In this document: one piece after another, positions 17,348-26,830 of the stretch
Layout: every line of letters begins with the position of its first letter
Numbering within the stretch: the first letter of the stretch is position 1
Source of the DNA: Gammaproteobacteria bacterium
GTDB taxonomy: Bacteria; Pseudomonadota; Gammaproteobacteria; Burkholderiales; Burkholderiaceae_C
Assembly: GCA_018815325.1 (NCBI GenBank)
Contig: JAHIYE010000017.1
Location: forward strand, 1 to 64,000
Length of the DNA: 64,000 bases
Reading direction: 5' to 3'
Notes under the pieces: model-generated
What the model was told of the DNA's origin: nothing
Database searches by the model: none
Seen by the model: only the letters and a program-made list of their open reading frames with translations
Made by a program: the position numbers and the translations under genes

Positions 17348-18235
17348 TCAGAACTCGTAGGTTTCGCCCTCGCGGGCCAGCCGGCATTCAAGCTGGCCTT
17401 CACTGGCGAGGTTGCTTGCCACGGCGTGGTTAAACGCCTCTTCCAGGGCGTCGTCGCTGCGGGTGGGCTCATGGTGGGTGCAGAAGAGCAGCTTCGAGCC
17501 AGCCTTCTGGGCCGACCGGATGCTGGAGCCGAAGGTGCCGTGCCCCCAGCCTTTCTTTGCCAGATACTCCTGCTCGGTGTAGGAGCAGTCCGCGATCAGC
17601 ACATCGACACCGTGCATGGCGGCATCGATGGCCTTGTGCTTGTCATCAACAAAGCCCTGGTATTCGGCGTATAGCGGATCAGCGGGCTCGTAGATGTTGT
17701 AGGGGGGCTCATGATCGCCCGTGAAGAAAATGGACTTGCCATCGCACTCGATGCGATAGCCGAAATTGATGACCGGATGGTTGAGCAGATAGGGCGTGAC
17801 AGTGGCGGAACCCACCTTGACGGGCTCTTCTGGTGTCAGTGTCACGTACTCGATGCGAGTTTTCATCTCGGCTTCGCGCACCGGAAAGTAGCTGTATTGC
17901 AGTTGGACCGACATCACCTGTTCGACCCCCTTGCCTGAGACCGGATCGTAGGCACCATGCAGGCGCAGCAGGTTGCCCTCGATGAAGTTCGGGATGAAGA
18001 AGGGGAGACCCTGGATATGGTCCCAGTGCGAGTGCGTGATGAGCACGTTGGCCGTGACGGGCAACTCGGTCAACAGCGTTTGCGACAGTGGAAAAATGCC
18101 GGTGCCCGCATCAATGATGATCAGCTCATTGCTGTCAGTGCGAATTTCAATGCAGGTGGTATTGCCGCCATAACGCACGGTATTGGGACCGGGCGACGGG
18201 ATGGATCCCCTGACACCCCAGAATTTGATCTTCAT
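17348..18235 (-). CDS. Metallo-beta-lactamase fold hydrolase
   Basis: A 295-residue MBL-fold protein with the metal-binding motif THSHWDH at residues 67-73, a FTGDHEP aspartate region and a late ILADCSY/CTHHEP region. The opening MKIKFWGVRGSIPSPGP is shared by a family of uncharacterised hydrolases related to cyclic-nucleotide phosphodiesterases and PqqB-like proteins. Substrate is unknown. Its ATG overlaps the TGA of the upstream HDOD gene (ATGA at 18232-18235), so the two are translationally coupled and probably work together in signalling. Confidence 0.8.
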   Translation of the reverse strand: MKIKFWGVRGSIPSPGPNTVRYGGNTTCIEIRTDSNELIIIDAGTGIFPLSQTLLTELPVTANVLITHSHWDHIQGLPFFIPNFIEGNLLRLHGAYDPVSGKGVEQVMSVQLQYSYFPVREAEMKTRIEYVTLTPEEPVKVGSATVTPYLLNHPVINFGYRIECDGKSIFFTGDHEPPYNIYEPADPLYAEYQGFVDDKHKAIDAAMHGVDVLIADCSYTEQEYLAKKGWGHGTFGSSIRSAQKAGSKLLFCTHHEPTRSDDALEEAFNHAVASNLASEGQLECRLAREGETYEF

Positions 18236-19098
18236 GCCTCGCTCTCCAGTCTGGAAAATACCCTGGCTTCCTCAAATATCGAGGTCAAATCACCCAGCGA
18301 GGCCTGAACCTCGTCGAGCGAGCCACCCAAGCGTGCCGCCAGTATTGCCGGCAACTCCTCTACACAGGCGTTGCCGGCAAACCCGAAATCCATTCGTTTG
18401 CTGATCTGGTTGGCGGCAAAAACACAGGCGATCATGCCGGTGTCCCGGATCTCGGGCCCATACTGGTAACGGATGGTGTCGATCAGGTCGCGCGGGAAGC
18501 GCCATTTTTCCACAAGCATGGCACCGACTTCCGCATGATCAGCACCAATTTCCTGGCGCAGGGCCAGGTGCAGTGAGCTGCCGTTTCCCTTGCTGATCTG
18601 CAGGGCCGCACGGAACTCGTCTGGCATGAACTGTGCGAATACCACCTTGCCGAAATCGTGCAGCAGGCCCGCGATAAAGCAGTCCATTGGGTCGGCATCG
18701 TCCACCCGGTCGGCCAGGCGCTTGGCGATGCCTGCGGTTGAGAGCGAGTGCAGCAGGTAGTTCTGGATTTCGAAACCCGCGGCATTGTGCTTGGGCAGCA
18801 TGCCAATTGCCGCGATGCTCAGGGCCAGATTCTTGATCGTGTTGAAGCCCAGAAAGACCACCGCATGGCCGATCGAAGTGATCTGCTTGGGCAGGCTGTA
18901 GTAGGCCGAATTGACCACCTTGAGGATCTTGAGCATGAGCACAGGGTCCTTGTCGATGACCTCGACGAGATCCTTGGGGGTGCAATCCACATCCCGGGTC
19001 AACTCGAGGATTTTTTGAACGCTCTTCGGAAACGCCGGCATGCCATCGACAGCAGCGGCCAGTTTGAGAGAGAGTTCAGGACTCATGACGTGCATCAT
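18232..19098 (-). CDS. HDOD domain-containing protein
   Basis: A 288-residue protein that is almost entirely an HDOD domain. It has the characteristic helix pattern DVDCTPKDLVEVIDKDPVLM followed by KILKVVNSAYYSLPKQITSI, and retains the GLLHDFGKVVF stretch. HDOD proteins are signalling or output modules related to HD-GYP phosphodiesterases but usually without that activity. The start may be 19098 (MMHVMSPEL) or ATG 19086; neither has a clear Shine-Dalgarno. It overlaps the MBL hydrolase gene by four bases. Confidence 0.82.
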   Translation of the reverse strand: MMHVMSPELSLKLAAAVDGMPAFPKSVQKILELTRDVDCTPKDLVEVIDKDPVLMLKILKVVNSAYYSLPKQITSIGHAVVFLGFNTIKNLALSIAAIGMLPKHNAAGFEIQNYLLHSLSTAGIAKRLADRVDDADPMDCFIAGLLHDFGKVVFAQFMPDEFRAALQISKGNGSSLHLALRQEIGADHAEVGAMLVEKWRFPRDLIDTIRYQYGPEIRDTGMIACVFAANQISKRMDFGFAGNACVEELPAILAARLGGSLDEVQASLGDLTSIFEEARVFSRLESEA

Positions 19099-19198
19099 CT
19101 ACGAATCGTACAGCGAGTTCCTTGCCGGACAGCCCCTTGCTGGCCTGAGATGTTGCGAGTTCCCGAAGAAAGACCACGCTGGATGACAGACGGACTGA

Positions 19199-20452
19199 TT
19201 ACAGGCCCAGACGGGCGATATCCAGCCCATCAAGGTCAATATCGGGCGTGCGAGCAGCGACCAGGTCGGCGATGGCGCGCGCTGATCCGCAGCTCAGAGC
19301 CCAGCCGCTGGAGCCGTGCCCCAGGTTCAGCCACAGGCCGGGTATGCCGCTGGCACATACCAGCGGAGGACCATCGGGCAGCATGGGTCGTGCGCCTTTC
19401 CAGATCTGGACGCCATTGGAGAGGTTGGCCGAGCCCGGAAACCAGTCATTGAGCACTTTGTAGAGCGTATTCACGGCATTGGCATTCTTGGCCTCGCTGT
19501 TGCCGCCCAGCTCGGCGCTGCCGGCGATGCGCACGCGGTTGCCCATGCGGGTGATCGCCACCTTGAAGCGTTCGTCCACAGCTGCGCTACGGGGTGCATT
19601 GAGCGGTTCACGAACAGAGGCGCTCAGTGAGTAGCCATAAACGGCAATCAACGGGATCTTCAGGCCCAGAGGCTGCAGCAGCCGGGTGGAGTGCAGTCCT
19701 GCACACATGATCACGTGATCGAACGGACGGGGCGTGCTCTCGCCGGTGACATGAACGGCTGTGCCAGCTGTGGTGTCAATGCGCTCTACCGACGTGTTGA
19801 ACATGAAGTTGACGCCCATGCGCTGGGTGATGTTCTTGAGCAGAAGGGCGAACTGGCGGCAATTGCCTACCTCGGCGCGTGGCAGGTGGATGGCGCTGTG
19901 GAACGGGGTGTCCGGGTTCAGGGCGGGCTCAACCTTGTAGGCTTCTTCGCGTGAGATTTCCCGGAATGGGATTTCCGTCTTGCGAAGCACCTCCAGGCTG
20001 GCCTCCATCAGGGCGCGGTCTTTCTCGGAGCGCAACAGCACCAGGTTGCCCAGGCTGCGGTCGTATTCGAGCTGCAGTTCGGCGCTGATCTGGTCGAGGC
20101 GGTTACGGCTGTAGAGCGCCAGACGCTGCATACGGGTGCGGTTGACGACATAAGTGTCGTGATCACAGGCACGGAAGAAGCGCCACATCCAGGCGAGGTC
20201 GCTGGACGCAAGAGGCCAGCTGATGCGCACGGGTGCATGCGACCCGAACATGTATTTGACGACCTTGAGCGGCATCCCTGGCGCAGCCCAGGGCGTGACA
20301 TAGCCCGGAGACACGATGCCGGCGTTGGCAAAGCTGGTTTCTTCGGCCGCTGCCATGCGTCGCTCGAAGACCGTGACTTCATGTCCATCCTTGGCCAGTT
20401 CATAGGCCGTGGTGACGCCGATGATGCCGGCGCCAATGACTGCAATCTTCAT
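19199..20452 (-). CDS. dadA: D-amino acid dehydrogenase, small subunit DadA
   Basis: FAD enzyme that oxidises D-amino acids (typically D-alanine) to keto acids at the membrane, passing electrons to quinone. The 417-residue protein opens with the dinucleotide-binding motif MKIAVIGAGIIGVTTAYELA followed by the acidic end of strand 2 in VTVFERR. It has the substrate-domain sequence FANAGIVSPGYVTPWAAPGMP and the FAD-binding C-terminal NLGHGSSGWALSCGSARAIADL. ATG 20452 is used because it places the FAD motif at the N-terminus; the 9-codon extension is not conserved-looking. No alanine racemase gene (dadX) is adjacent. Confidence 0.9.
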   Translation of the reverse strand: MKIAVIGAGIIGVTTAYELAKDGHEVTVFERRMAAAEETSFANAGIVSPGYVTPWAAPGMPLKVVKYMFGSHAPVRISWPLASSDLAWMWRFFRACDHDTYVVNRTRMQRLALYSRNRLDQISAELQLEYDRSLGNLVLLRSEKDRALMEASLEVLRKTEIPFREISREEAYKVEPALNPDTPFHSAIHLPRAEVGNCRQFALLLKNITQRMGVNFMFNTSVERIDTTAGTAVHVTGESTPRPFDHVIMCAGLHSTRLLQPLGLKIPLIAVYGYSLSASVREPLNAPRSAAVDERFKVAITRMGNRVRIAGSAELGGNSEAKNANAVNTLYKVLNDWFPGSANLSNGVQIWKGARPMLPDGPPLVCASGIPGLWLNLGHGSSGWALSCGSARAIADLVAARTPDIDLDGLDIARLGL

Positions 20453-20505
20453 GAATCCCTTGTCTGTCAAAAACGACAAAACCTCTTGTCGTTCTTATGC
20501 ACTTA

Positions 20506-20522
20506 GCTATGGATTTTGTAGC
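20506..20522. repeat. Dispersed hairpin repeat, copy 5 (end of amidase)
   Basis: GCTAT and GTAGC arms surround GGATTTT. It overlaps the amidase stop codon and so forms the last codons of that gene. On the minus strand the following bases resemble the tail of the extended copy at 7114-7171. Confidence 0.45.
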
Positions 20523-21856
20523 AATTTCTCGATCTGCCACGCGATGTTCAATACCTGATTGTCGTGCATTGCAGCATGCCAGACCATCAGGCCCACAGGC
20601 AACTCATCCGGGCACTGGCAGGGAATCGAAATGGCGCAGCCATCCAGCATGTTCACCATGCTGGTGTTGCGCAGCATCTGGGCATTGACGGCAAAGAAGG
20701 CTTCATCGCGTTCAGGCCCGGGTGCCACTTCGGCAATCGGCGCAGCCACTGTCGGCACGGTGGGCGACAGCACTGCGTCAAAGCCAGCAAGTCGCTGCTC
20801 AATGCGCATGATCCAGTCCCGTCGGGCGACCTGTAAATCTAGGTATTCATAGGCGCGCATCGTTGCACCGCGCTGGATGCGTGCGAGTACCCGCGGGTCG
20901 TACTGGTCGGCGCGGAGTTCGATGAGTTTGCGGTGCCATGCGTAGCTTTCAGCCGCAGAAAAACCGCCGGTGGACTGGATGGCACCCAGCTCGGCAATCT
21001 CGCTCAGCGGAATTTCCTCGATCTTGGCACCGGCTTGGCGCAGTTTTTCCAGGGTACGCTGGTAAGCGCGGGTCACGGTGGCGTCCAGGCCATCGTGCAT
21101 CATCGTATTCGCCACCGCCAGTCGATAGCTGCTCAGCGGGGCATCGCTGCGGGACAAGGTGCACTGAGCGAGGATTTCGTGGCTCAGCATGGCATCTCGG
21201 ACCGAACGGGTCAGGGCGCACACGGTGTCCATCGTGGTGGACAGGGGGATAGCTCCCTCGGTGGGTACCAGCCGGGCGGTGCTTTTGAAGCCGACAATGC
21301 CTTGCAGGGCTGCCGGGATACGGATCGAGCCCCCCGTGTCGGAGCCCAGCCCGATGAAGGCAGCGCCCGAAGCCACCGATACCGCAGCACCTGACGAGGA
21401 GCCCCCGGGGATACGCGGGACATCCGTAGCGGCGGCATTGGCGGGTGTGTCGAAATGTGGATTGACGCCAACGCCCGAAAAGGCGAACTCTGTCATGTTG
21501 GTTCGGCCGATGACGGCTGCGCCTGCCGCTTTCAGGCGAGCCACGGCCGTACAGTCCTGCACGGCTGGGGGCCTGTCTGCCAGTGCGAGAGAGCCCGCCG
21601 TTGTGACCTGTCCCTGAATGTCAAACAGGTCTTTGACGGAAATGGCCAGGCCCGCCAGCGGTTTTTGGCGGACATCGGCGGCGACCGCCACGTGGCGAGC
21701 CGCATCAAACTGGGTTTTGAGGAAGACATTCTTGCAAAGCGGGGACTCGGCGACGGCAATGCAGCGCTCCATTTCGGCAACTGGGCTGGTCTGCCCGGTC
21801 AGCAGGCCTTGTCGTGTACTCAGGAGGTCTGCTTGCATGCTGTGAGAGTGGGGCAT
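20507..21856 (-). CDS. Amidase signature family hydrolase
   Basis: A 449-residue amidase-signature enzyme with the Ser-cisSer-Lys triad visible as Lys75 (ISVKDLFD), Ser154 (GGSSSGAAVS) and Ser177 (GSDTGGSIRIPAA). It hydrolyses an amide or transfers ammonia; GatA is the best-known relative. No gatB or gatC is nearby, so a stand-alone amidase is more likely. Start ATG 21856 has no clear ribosome site, and ATG 21838 is an alternative. Its 5' end lies under the rpsB promoter, which is divergent. The C-terminus is formed by a dispersed repeat. Confidence 0.85.
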   Translation of the reverse strand: MPHSHSMQADLLSTRQGLLTGQTSPVAEMERCIAVAESPLCKNVFLKTQFDAARHVAVAADVRQKPLAGLAISVKDLFDIQGQVTTAGSLALADRPPAVQDCTAVARLKAAGAAVIGRTNMTEFAFSGVGVNPHFDTPANAAATDVPRIPGGSSSGAAVSVASGAAFIGLGSDTGGSIRIPAALQGIVGFKSTARLVPTEGAIPLSTTMDTVCALTRSVRDAMLSHEILAQCTLSRSDAPLSSYRLAVANTMMHDGLDATVTRAYQRTLEKLRQAGAKIEEIPLSEIAELGAIQSTGGFSAAESYAWHRKLIELRADQYDPRVLARIQRGATMRAYEYLDLQVARRDWIMRIEQRLAGFDAVLSPTVPTVAAPIAEVAPGPERDEAFFAVNAQMLRNTSMVNMLDGCAISIPCQCPDELPVGLMVWHAAMHDNQVLNIAWQIEKLLQNP

Positions 21857-21857
21857 A

Positions 21858-21866
21858 TGCTATAAT
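21858..21866 (+). promoter_or_regulatory. Extended -10 promoter for rpsB
   Basis: TGCTATAAT is an extended -10 element with a perfect TATAAT at 21861-21866. It starts a leader of about 150 bases before rpsB and lies two bases from the start of the divergent amidase gene. No good -35 is visible, as is common with extended -10 promoters. Confidence 0.6.
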
Positions 21867-21872
21867 TTTTGG

Positions 21873-22024
21873 GTTTAGCCGAGTGGCCCCTTCTGTGGGG
21901 ACCGGGTAGACAAATCGCGAATCAGTTCTATCAAGGTGTTGCTGCTTGACAGGCGTTTTAACAAGCGCCGGCGCAGGCTGCAAAAATTGAATTGATTTTA
22001 GACACAACCTTTGGAGTTAAATCT
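21873..22024 (+). promoter_or_regulatory. rpsB mRNA leader, candidate S2 autoregulatory region
   Basis: The leader holds a GGCCCC/GGGGACC hairpin (about 21884-21904), a GGCG/CGCC hairpin (about 21952-21972), and the 12-mer AAATTGAATTGA (21984-21995), which recurs before tsf. In Escherichia coli, S2 represses rpsB-tsf through the rpsB leader. Whether this one does so is inference. Confidence 0.4.
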
Positions 22025-22780
22025 ATGTCCACAACCATGCGTGAAATGCTGGAAGCTGGTGTCCATTTTGGTCACCAAACCCGTTTCTGGAATCCCAAGA
22101 TGGCCCCGTATATCTTCGGCCATCGCAACAAAATTCACATCATCAACCTGGAAAAATCGTTGCCGATGTTCCAGGATGCTGCGAAGTTCGTCAAGCAGCT
22201 GTCTGCCAAGCGCGGCACCATCCTGATGGTGGGCACCAAGCGCCAGGCGCGCGAAATCGTGGCAACCGAGGCGCAGCGCGCTGGCGTGCCCTATGTTGAC
22301 CAGCGCTGGCTGGGCGGCATGCTGACCAACTTCAAAACGGTCAAGACCTCGATCAAGCGTCTCAAGGAGATGAAGGTTCAGCAGGAAGCCGGTTTGGACA
22401 GCATGAGCAAGAAAGAGCAGCTTATGTTTGCCCGTGAGCAGGCCAAGCTGGAAAAAGACATTGGCGGCATTCAGGACATGGCTACGCTGCCGGACGCGAT
22501 CTTCCTGATCGACGTCGGTTATCACAAGATCGCCGTGGCCGAGGCCCGCAAACTGGGCATTCCGCTGATCGCCGTGGTCGACTCCAACCACTCGCCAGAA
22601 GGTATTGACTACATCATTCCGGGTAACGATGACTCGTCCAAGGCGGTGACCTTGTATGCGCGCGGCATCGCCGACGCCATCATTGAAGGCCGTGCCAACG
22701 CGGTGGATGATGTCGTCAAGGCTGTTGTCGCTGCTGAGACTGGTGATGAATTTGTTGAAGTGAACGAAGCTTCTGCTTGA
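22025..22780 (+). CDS. rpsB: 30S ribosomal protein S2
   Basis: S2 is a primary component of the 30S subunit and helps recruit S1. The 251-residue protein shows [46 protein letters not shown] and [18 protein letters not shown] 22025 follows TTTGGAGTTAAATCT, giving a correctly spaced GGAG. It is the first gene of the rpsB-tsf pair and is followed by an attenuator-like terminator. Confidence 0.98.
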   Translation: MSTTMREMLEAGVHFGHQTRFWNPKMAPYIFGHRNKIHIINLEKSLPMFQDAAKFVKQLSAKRGTILMVGTKRQAREIVATEAQRAGVPYVDQRWLGGMLTNFKTVKTSIKRLKEMKVQQEAGLDSMSKKEQLMFAREQAKLEKDIGGIQDMATLPDAIFLIDVGYHKIAVAEARKLGIPLIAVVDSNHSPEGIDYIIPGNDDSSKAVTLYARGIADAIIEGRANAVDDVVKAVVAAETGDEFVEVNEASA

Positions 22781-22795
22781 GTTGCACAAGACCCG

Positions 22796-22827
22796 AAGAA
22801 AGGGGCTTGTGTGCCCCTTTTTTTTAG
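22796..22827 (+). terminator. Terminator or attenuator between rpsB and tsf
   Basis: AGGGGC pairs with GCCCCT around TTGTGT and is followed by a run of eight or more T. It should lower transcription into tsf and the genes beyond unless readthrough occurs. The tsf leader after it contains AATTGAATTGAACTGAATTG. Confidence 0.8.
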
Positions 22828-22873
22828 TCCCTTGTTAAATTGAATTGAACTGAATTGAGTACGGAGAAATAAG

Positions 22874-23797
22874 ATGGCTGCAATTACCGCAAGCATGGTT
22901 GGTGAACTGCGTGGCAAGACCGACGCCCCCATGATGGAGTGCAAGAAGGCCCTGACGGAAGCCGGTGGCGATATGGCCAAGGCTGAAGAGTTGCTGCGCG
23001 TCAAGCTCGGCAGCAAGGCTGGCAAGGCGGCATCCCGCGTGACCGCCGAAGGGGTGGTGACAAGCTTCATCGATGGTGATGTGGGTGCGCTGCTGGAAGT
23101 GAACTGTGAAACCGATTTTGTAACGAAGAACGACAGCTTCCTGGCCCTGGCCACGGCTGCGGTCGAACTGATTGCGAAGCACAACCCGGCCGACGTAGAA
23201 GCCCTGGGTGCGCTGGCTTACAGCCAGGACGGCTTTGGCCCCACATTGGAAGATGTGCGCAAAGGCCTGATCGGCAAGATTGGCGAAAACATGAGTTTCC
23301 GTCGCTTCAAGCGTTTTGCCTCGGGTGCCAAGCTCGCATCCTACCTGCACGGCACCCGCATCGGCGTGGTTGTCGAGTTTGAGGGCGATGTGACGGCTGC
23401 CAAGGATGTGGCCATGCACGTGGCGGCCATGAAACCCGTGGCACTGACCAGCGCCGATGTGCCCGCCGAACTGATCGAAAAAGAGCGATCAGTTGCCGCC
23501 GGCAAGGCCGAAGAGGATCGCAAGGTTGCCGAAGCTGCCGGCAAGGCCGTGCAGCCGGCCGACATCGTGGCCAAACGCATTGAAGGTGGCGTGCAGAAAT
23601 ACCTCAAGGAAGTCTCGCTGTTCAACCAGTCTTTTGTGAAAAACGACAAGCAGACCGTCGAGCAGATGCTCAAAGCCGCGGGCACGACCGTGAAGTCCTT
23701 CACGCTCTACGTGGTGGGTGAGGGCATTGAGAAGAAGGTCGATGACTTTGCTGCGGAAGTGGCGGCGCAAGTCGCTGCAGCCAAGCAGGCCAGCTAA
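22874..23797 (+). CDS. tsf: Elongation factor Ts
   Basis: EF-Ts recycles EF-Tu by exchanging GDP for GTP. The 307-residue protein has the N-terminal UBA-like domain with [20 protein letters not shown], the TDFV motif in [11 protein letters not shown], and the dimerisation region. ATG 22874 follows ACGGAGAAATAAG. It starts 93 bases after rpsB, past a terminator. Confidence 0.98.
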   Translation: MAAITASMVGELRGKTDAPMMECKKALTEAGGDMAKAEELLRVKLGSKAGKAASRVTAEGVVTSFIDGDVGALLEVNCETDFVTKNDSFLALATAAVELIAKHNPADVEALGALAYSQDGFGPTLEDVRKGLIGKIGENMSFRRFKRFASGAKLASYLHGTRIGVVVEFEGDVTAAKDVAMHVAAMKPVALTSADVPAELIEKERSVAAGKAEEDRKVAEAAGKAVQPADIVAKRIEGGVQKYLKEVSLFNQSFVKNDKQTVEQMLKAAGTTVKSFTLYVVGEGIEKKVDDFAAEVAAQVAAAKQAS

Positions 23798-23858
23798 TAC
23801 GCGTCATTCAAGCTGTCTGTCACCAGCCTTGACCATTCAAACCACTGAGGAGTTCATC

Positions 23859-24581
23859 ATGTCCGACGCCAATCCAGTCCATAAGCGTATCTTGCTGAAG
23901 CTGTCTGGCGAGGCCTTGATGGGGGATGACCAGTTTGGCATCAACCATGCGACGATCGTGCGCATGGTGGATGAGGTGGCGGAGGTCACCCGGCTGGGGG
24001 TTCAGGTGGCGGTCGTGATTGGTGGCGGCAATATCTTCCGTGGCGTGGCTGGCGGCTCGGTCGGTATGGACCGTGCTACGGCAGACTACATGGGCATGCT
24101 GGCCACCGTCATGAATGCGCTGGCGCTGGCCGACACCATGAACAAGGCGGGTTTGACGGCCCGCGTGATGTCGGCGATTTCGATCGAGCAGGTGGTTGAG
24201 CCCTACATTCGGCCCAAAGCGCTGCAGTACCTCGAAGAGGGCAAGGTGGTAATTTTTGCTGCCGGAACAGGTAACCCGTTCTTTACCACTGACACTGCGG
24301 CAGCTTTGCGAGGTGCAGAAATCGGAGCTGAAGTGGTGCTCAAGGCCACCAAGGTTGATGGCGTCTACTCTGCGGACCCAAAGAAGGATCCCAAGGCCAC
24401 GTTGTACAGCAAAATCTCGTTTGACGAGGCCATGGCGAAGAATTTGGGCATCATGGATGCGACGGCATTTGCCCTGTGCCGCGATCAGAAGCTCCCTATC
24501 AAGGTGTTCTCCATTTTCAAGCATGGCGCCCTCAAGCGTGTCGTGATGGGACAAGATGAGGGCACGCTGGTTTATGCCTGA
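23859..24581 (+). CDS. pyrH: UMP kinase
   Basis: PyrH phosphorylates UMP to UDP and is feedback-regulated by UTP and GTP. The 240-residue protein shows [39 protein letters not shown] and the loop [23 protein letters not shown] 23859 follows CTGAGGAGTTCATC with a good Shine-Dalgarno. It has its usual place between tsf and frr. Confidence 0.97.
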   Translation: MSDANPVHKRILLKLSGEALMGDDQFGINHATIVRMVDEVAEVTRLGVQVAVVIGGGNIFRGVAGGSVGMDRATADYMGMLATVMNALALADTMNKAGLTARVMSAISIEQVVEPYIRPKALQYLEEGKVVIFAAGTGNPFFTTDTAAALRGAEIGAEVVLKATKVDGVYSADPKKDPKATLYSKISFDEAMAKNLGIMDATAFALCRDQKLPIKVFSIFKHGALKRVVMGQDEGTLVYA

Positions 24582-24643
24582 GGGTGCGGAGCAGGTTGTT
24601 CCTGCGTGCACTGGATTTTTAACAAGCGTCAGAGGAGTGAAGC

Positions 24644-25204
24644 ATGACGATTGCTGATATCAAACAATCTGCTGAAGCCAAGATGGACCAGTCCATCGCT
24701 GCCTTCAAGAACAATCTCTCGAAAATCCGCACGGGTCGTGCCAATCCCGCACTGCTGGATTCGGTTCAGGTGGATTACTACGGCTCGATGGTGCCTATCA
24801 CGCAGGTGGCCAATGTCTCATTGCTTGATGCCCGCACGATCAGTGTGCAACCCTGGGAAAAGGGCATGGGCGCAAAAATCGAAAAAGCCATTCGCGACAG
24901 CGAACTTGGACTCAACCCCTCCAGCATGGGGGAATTGATTCGTGTGCCAATGCCGATCATGACCGAGGAGCGTCGCAAGGAGCTCACCAAATTGGTCCGT
25001 AGCGAAGGCGAAAATGCCAAGATCGCTGTGCGCAACCTGCGTCGTGATGCCAATGAATCCGTGAAGAAGCTTGTCAAGGACAAATTGGTGTCGGAAGACG
25101 ACCAGAAGCGCTCGGAAGCTGATATCCAGAAGGTCACGGACAGGCATATTGTCGCGATCGACCAGCTGGTGGCCGGCAAAGAGCAAGATATCATGGCGGT
25201 GTAA
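24644..25204 (+). CDS. frr: Ribosome recycling factor
   Basis: RRF, with EF-G, splits the post-termination ribosome. The 186-residue protein has the expected helical pattern, with [22 protein letters not shown] and [18 protein letters not shown] 24644 follows CAGAGGAGTGAAGC, a strong ribosome site. Confidence 0.98.
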   Translation: MTIADIKQSAEAKMDQSIAAFKNNLSKIRTGRANPALLDSVQVDYYGSMVPITQVANVSLLDARTISVQPWEKGMGAKIEKAIRDSELGLNPSSMGELIRVPMPIMTEERRKELTKLVRSEGENAKIAVRNLRRDANESVKKLVKDKLVSEDDQKRSEADIQKVTDRHIVAIDQLVAGKEQDIMAV

Positions 25205-25232
25205 CGCCAGTGCGCGTTTTGCCCCGGATGCC

Positions 25233-25982
25233 ATGACTGCGCCTCAGGTGGTGCCTCACCACATTGCCATTGTCATGGATGGCAATGGCCGCTGGGCCAA
25301 CCGGCGTTTCCTGCCACGTGTGGCGGGACACAAGCAGGGCGTCGACGTCCTTCGCCGTTGCGTGAAAGACTGTGCGCAACGAGGTGTCTCGGTGCTGACG
25401 GTTTTTGCCTTTTCTTCCGAAAACTGGAATCGTCCGGCCGAAGAAGTCTCTGGCCTGATGGACCTGCTTGCCATGGCCCTGGCACGTGAGGTGCCGCAAC
25501 TCAAGGCCGATGGCGTCCGACTCTTCTTTGTCGGGGAGCGTGCAGGCTTGTCCGCCAAGGTCAGGGCCGGACTCGCGCAGGGCGAAGCGGCCACGGCAGA
25601 GAATACGCGTCTGATTCTCAATGTCTGTTTCAACTATGGTGGCCGCTGGGACATTACCCAGGCAGCTGCAAAGCTTGCCGGGCAAGGTGCGCCAGTGACT
25701 GAAGCGTCGTTGGCCGGAGCGCTTGCGCTTTCACATGTGCCAGATCCGGACTTGATCATTCGTACCGGGGGCGAGCAGCGTCTGAGCAACTTTCTGTTGT
25801 GGCAGGCTGCGTATGCCGAACTGTATTTCAGCGACAAGCTATGGCCCGAATTCGACGATGCCGAACTGGGGCAGGCGATTGCAGCCTTCAACCAGCGTGA
25901 GCGACGCTTTGGCAAGACATCAGCGCAGCTCAAGTCGCCGGACGGTGTCGCCCCATCCATGGCCGAGGCGCAAAAATGCTGA
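25233..25982 (+). CDS. uppS: Undecaprenyl diphosphate synthase (cis-prenyltransferase)
   Basis: UppS condenses isopentenyl diphosphate onto farnesyl diphosphate to make the C55 carrier for peptidoglycan and O-antigen. The 249-residue protein has the family signatures HHIAIVMDGNGRWANRRFLP, FAFSSENWNRP and DLIIRTGGEQRLSNFLLWQ. ATG 25233 is chosen so that the first conserved motif is near the N-terminus; a longer frame overlaps frr. It overlaps cdsA by seven bases. Confidence 0.97.
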   Translation: MTAPQVVPHHIAIVMDGNGRWANRRFLPRVAGHKQGVDVLRRCVKDCAQRGVSVLTVFAFSSENWNRPAEEVSGLMDLLAMALAREVPQLKADGVRLFFVGERAGLSAKVRAGLAQGEAATAENTRLILNVCFNYGGRWDITQAAAKLAGQGAPVTEASLAGALALSHVPDPDLIIRTGGEQRLSNFLLWQAAYAELYFSDKLWPEFDDAELGQAIAAFNQRERRFGKTSAQLKSPDGVAPSMAEAQKC

Positions 25983-26830
25983 AGCAGCGCGTGATCACGG
26001 CGATCGTGCTGCTGCTGATCCTGCTGCCAGCCTTGTTTTATCCTTCACCTAGCGCGTTTTGCACCATCACGCTGGTGCTTATTGCGGCTGGCGCCTGGGA
26101 GTGGGGGCGACTGAATGGCTTGTCGCAAGTGCCTTCCCTGCTGTTGGGGGCCGTCTCCGTGGGCGTGTGCGCCGGTCTCTGGTGGTGGGGCTTGCTGAGC
26201 CAGCCCTTGCCCGACTTGTGGCGTCTGGCGGGTGCCTTCTGGGTGCTGGCAGGCGCCTTGTTGCTGCGTGGCGGTGTGAGTCTGTGGCCACGCATTCCTC
26301 TTATGCTGCGTTTGGCTGGAGGTCTGATGGCGCTCTGGCTGGCATGGCTGGCATTGGCCCAGGCGCGCGTGATCGGGATCAATTTTCTGCTGTCTGTTCT
26401 CTTGCTGGTGTGGGTCGCAGACATTGCGGCCTATTTTGCAGGCAAGGGGTTCGGCGGGCGTTTCAGTTCAGGCAAATTGGCGCCAGCCATCAGTCCCGGG
26501 AAAAGTTGGGAAGGTGTCTGGGGTGGCATGCTCGGCGTGCTGCTGCTGTCACTGGCTTGGCAAGCGATCGACAGCCTCACACAGGCACGCGTCCCGAGTC
26601 TGTACAGCCATCTGATGGGACGAGGCTGGTGGTTTCTGTTGATCGCCGTGTTGTTCATGGCGGCCATGAGCGTGGTGGGCGACCTGGTTGAGTCGCTGAT
26701 CAAACGCAGTGCCGGGGTTAAAGACAGCAGCGGTCTGCTGCCGGGTCATGGCGGGGTACTGGACCGGGTGGATGCGCTGCTGCCCACCTTGCCATTGGCG
26801 ATGATGCTGTACGCCTATTCAATGCCATGA
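25976..26830 (+). CDS. cdsA: Phosphatidate cytidylyltransferase
   Basis: CdsA makes CDP-diacylglycerol from phosphatidic acid and CTP, the branch point of phospholipid synthesis. The 284-residue protein has about eight hydrophobic segments and the C-terminal signature SLIKRSAGVKDSSGLLPGHG followed by GVLDRVD. It overlaps uppS at its start and dxr by four bases at its end. Confidence 0.95.
   Translation: MLKQRVITAIVLLLILLPALFYPSPSAFCTITLVLIAAGAWEWGRLNGLSQVPSLLLGAVSVGVCAGLWWWGLLSQPLPDLWRLAGAFWVLAGALLLRGGVSLWPRIPLMLRLAGGLMALWLAWLALAQARVIGINFLLSVLLLVWVADIAAYFAGKGFGGRFSSGKLAPAISPGKSWEGVWGGMLGVLLLSLAWQAIDSLTQARVPSLYSHLMGRGWWFLLIAVLFMAAMSVVGDLVESLIKRSAGVKDSSGLLPGHGGVLDRVDALLPTLPLAMMLYAYSMP

Noticed and set aside
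19099-19198. Possible small gene between the HDOD gene and dadA
   Set aside because: Only 100 bases with no ribosome site or conserved frame; treated as plain intergenic sequence.
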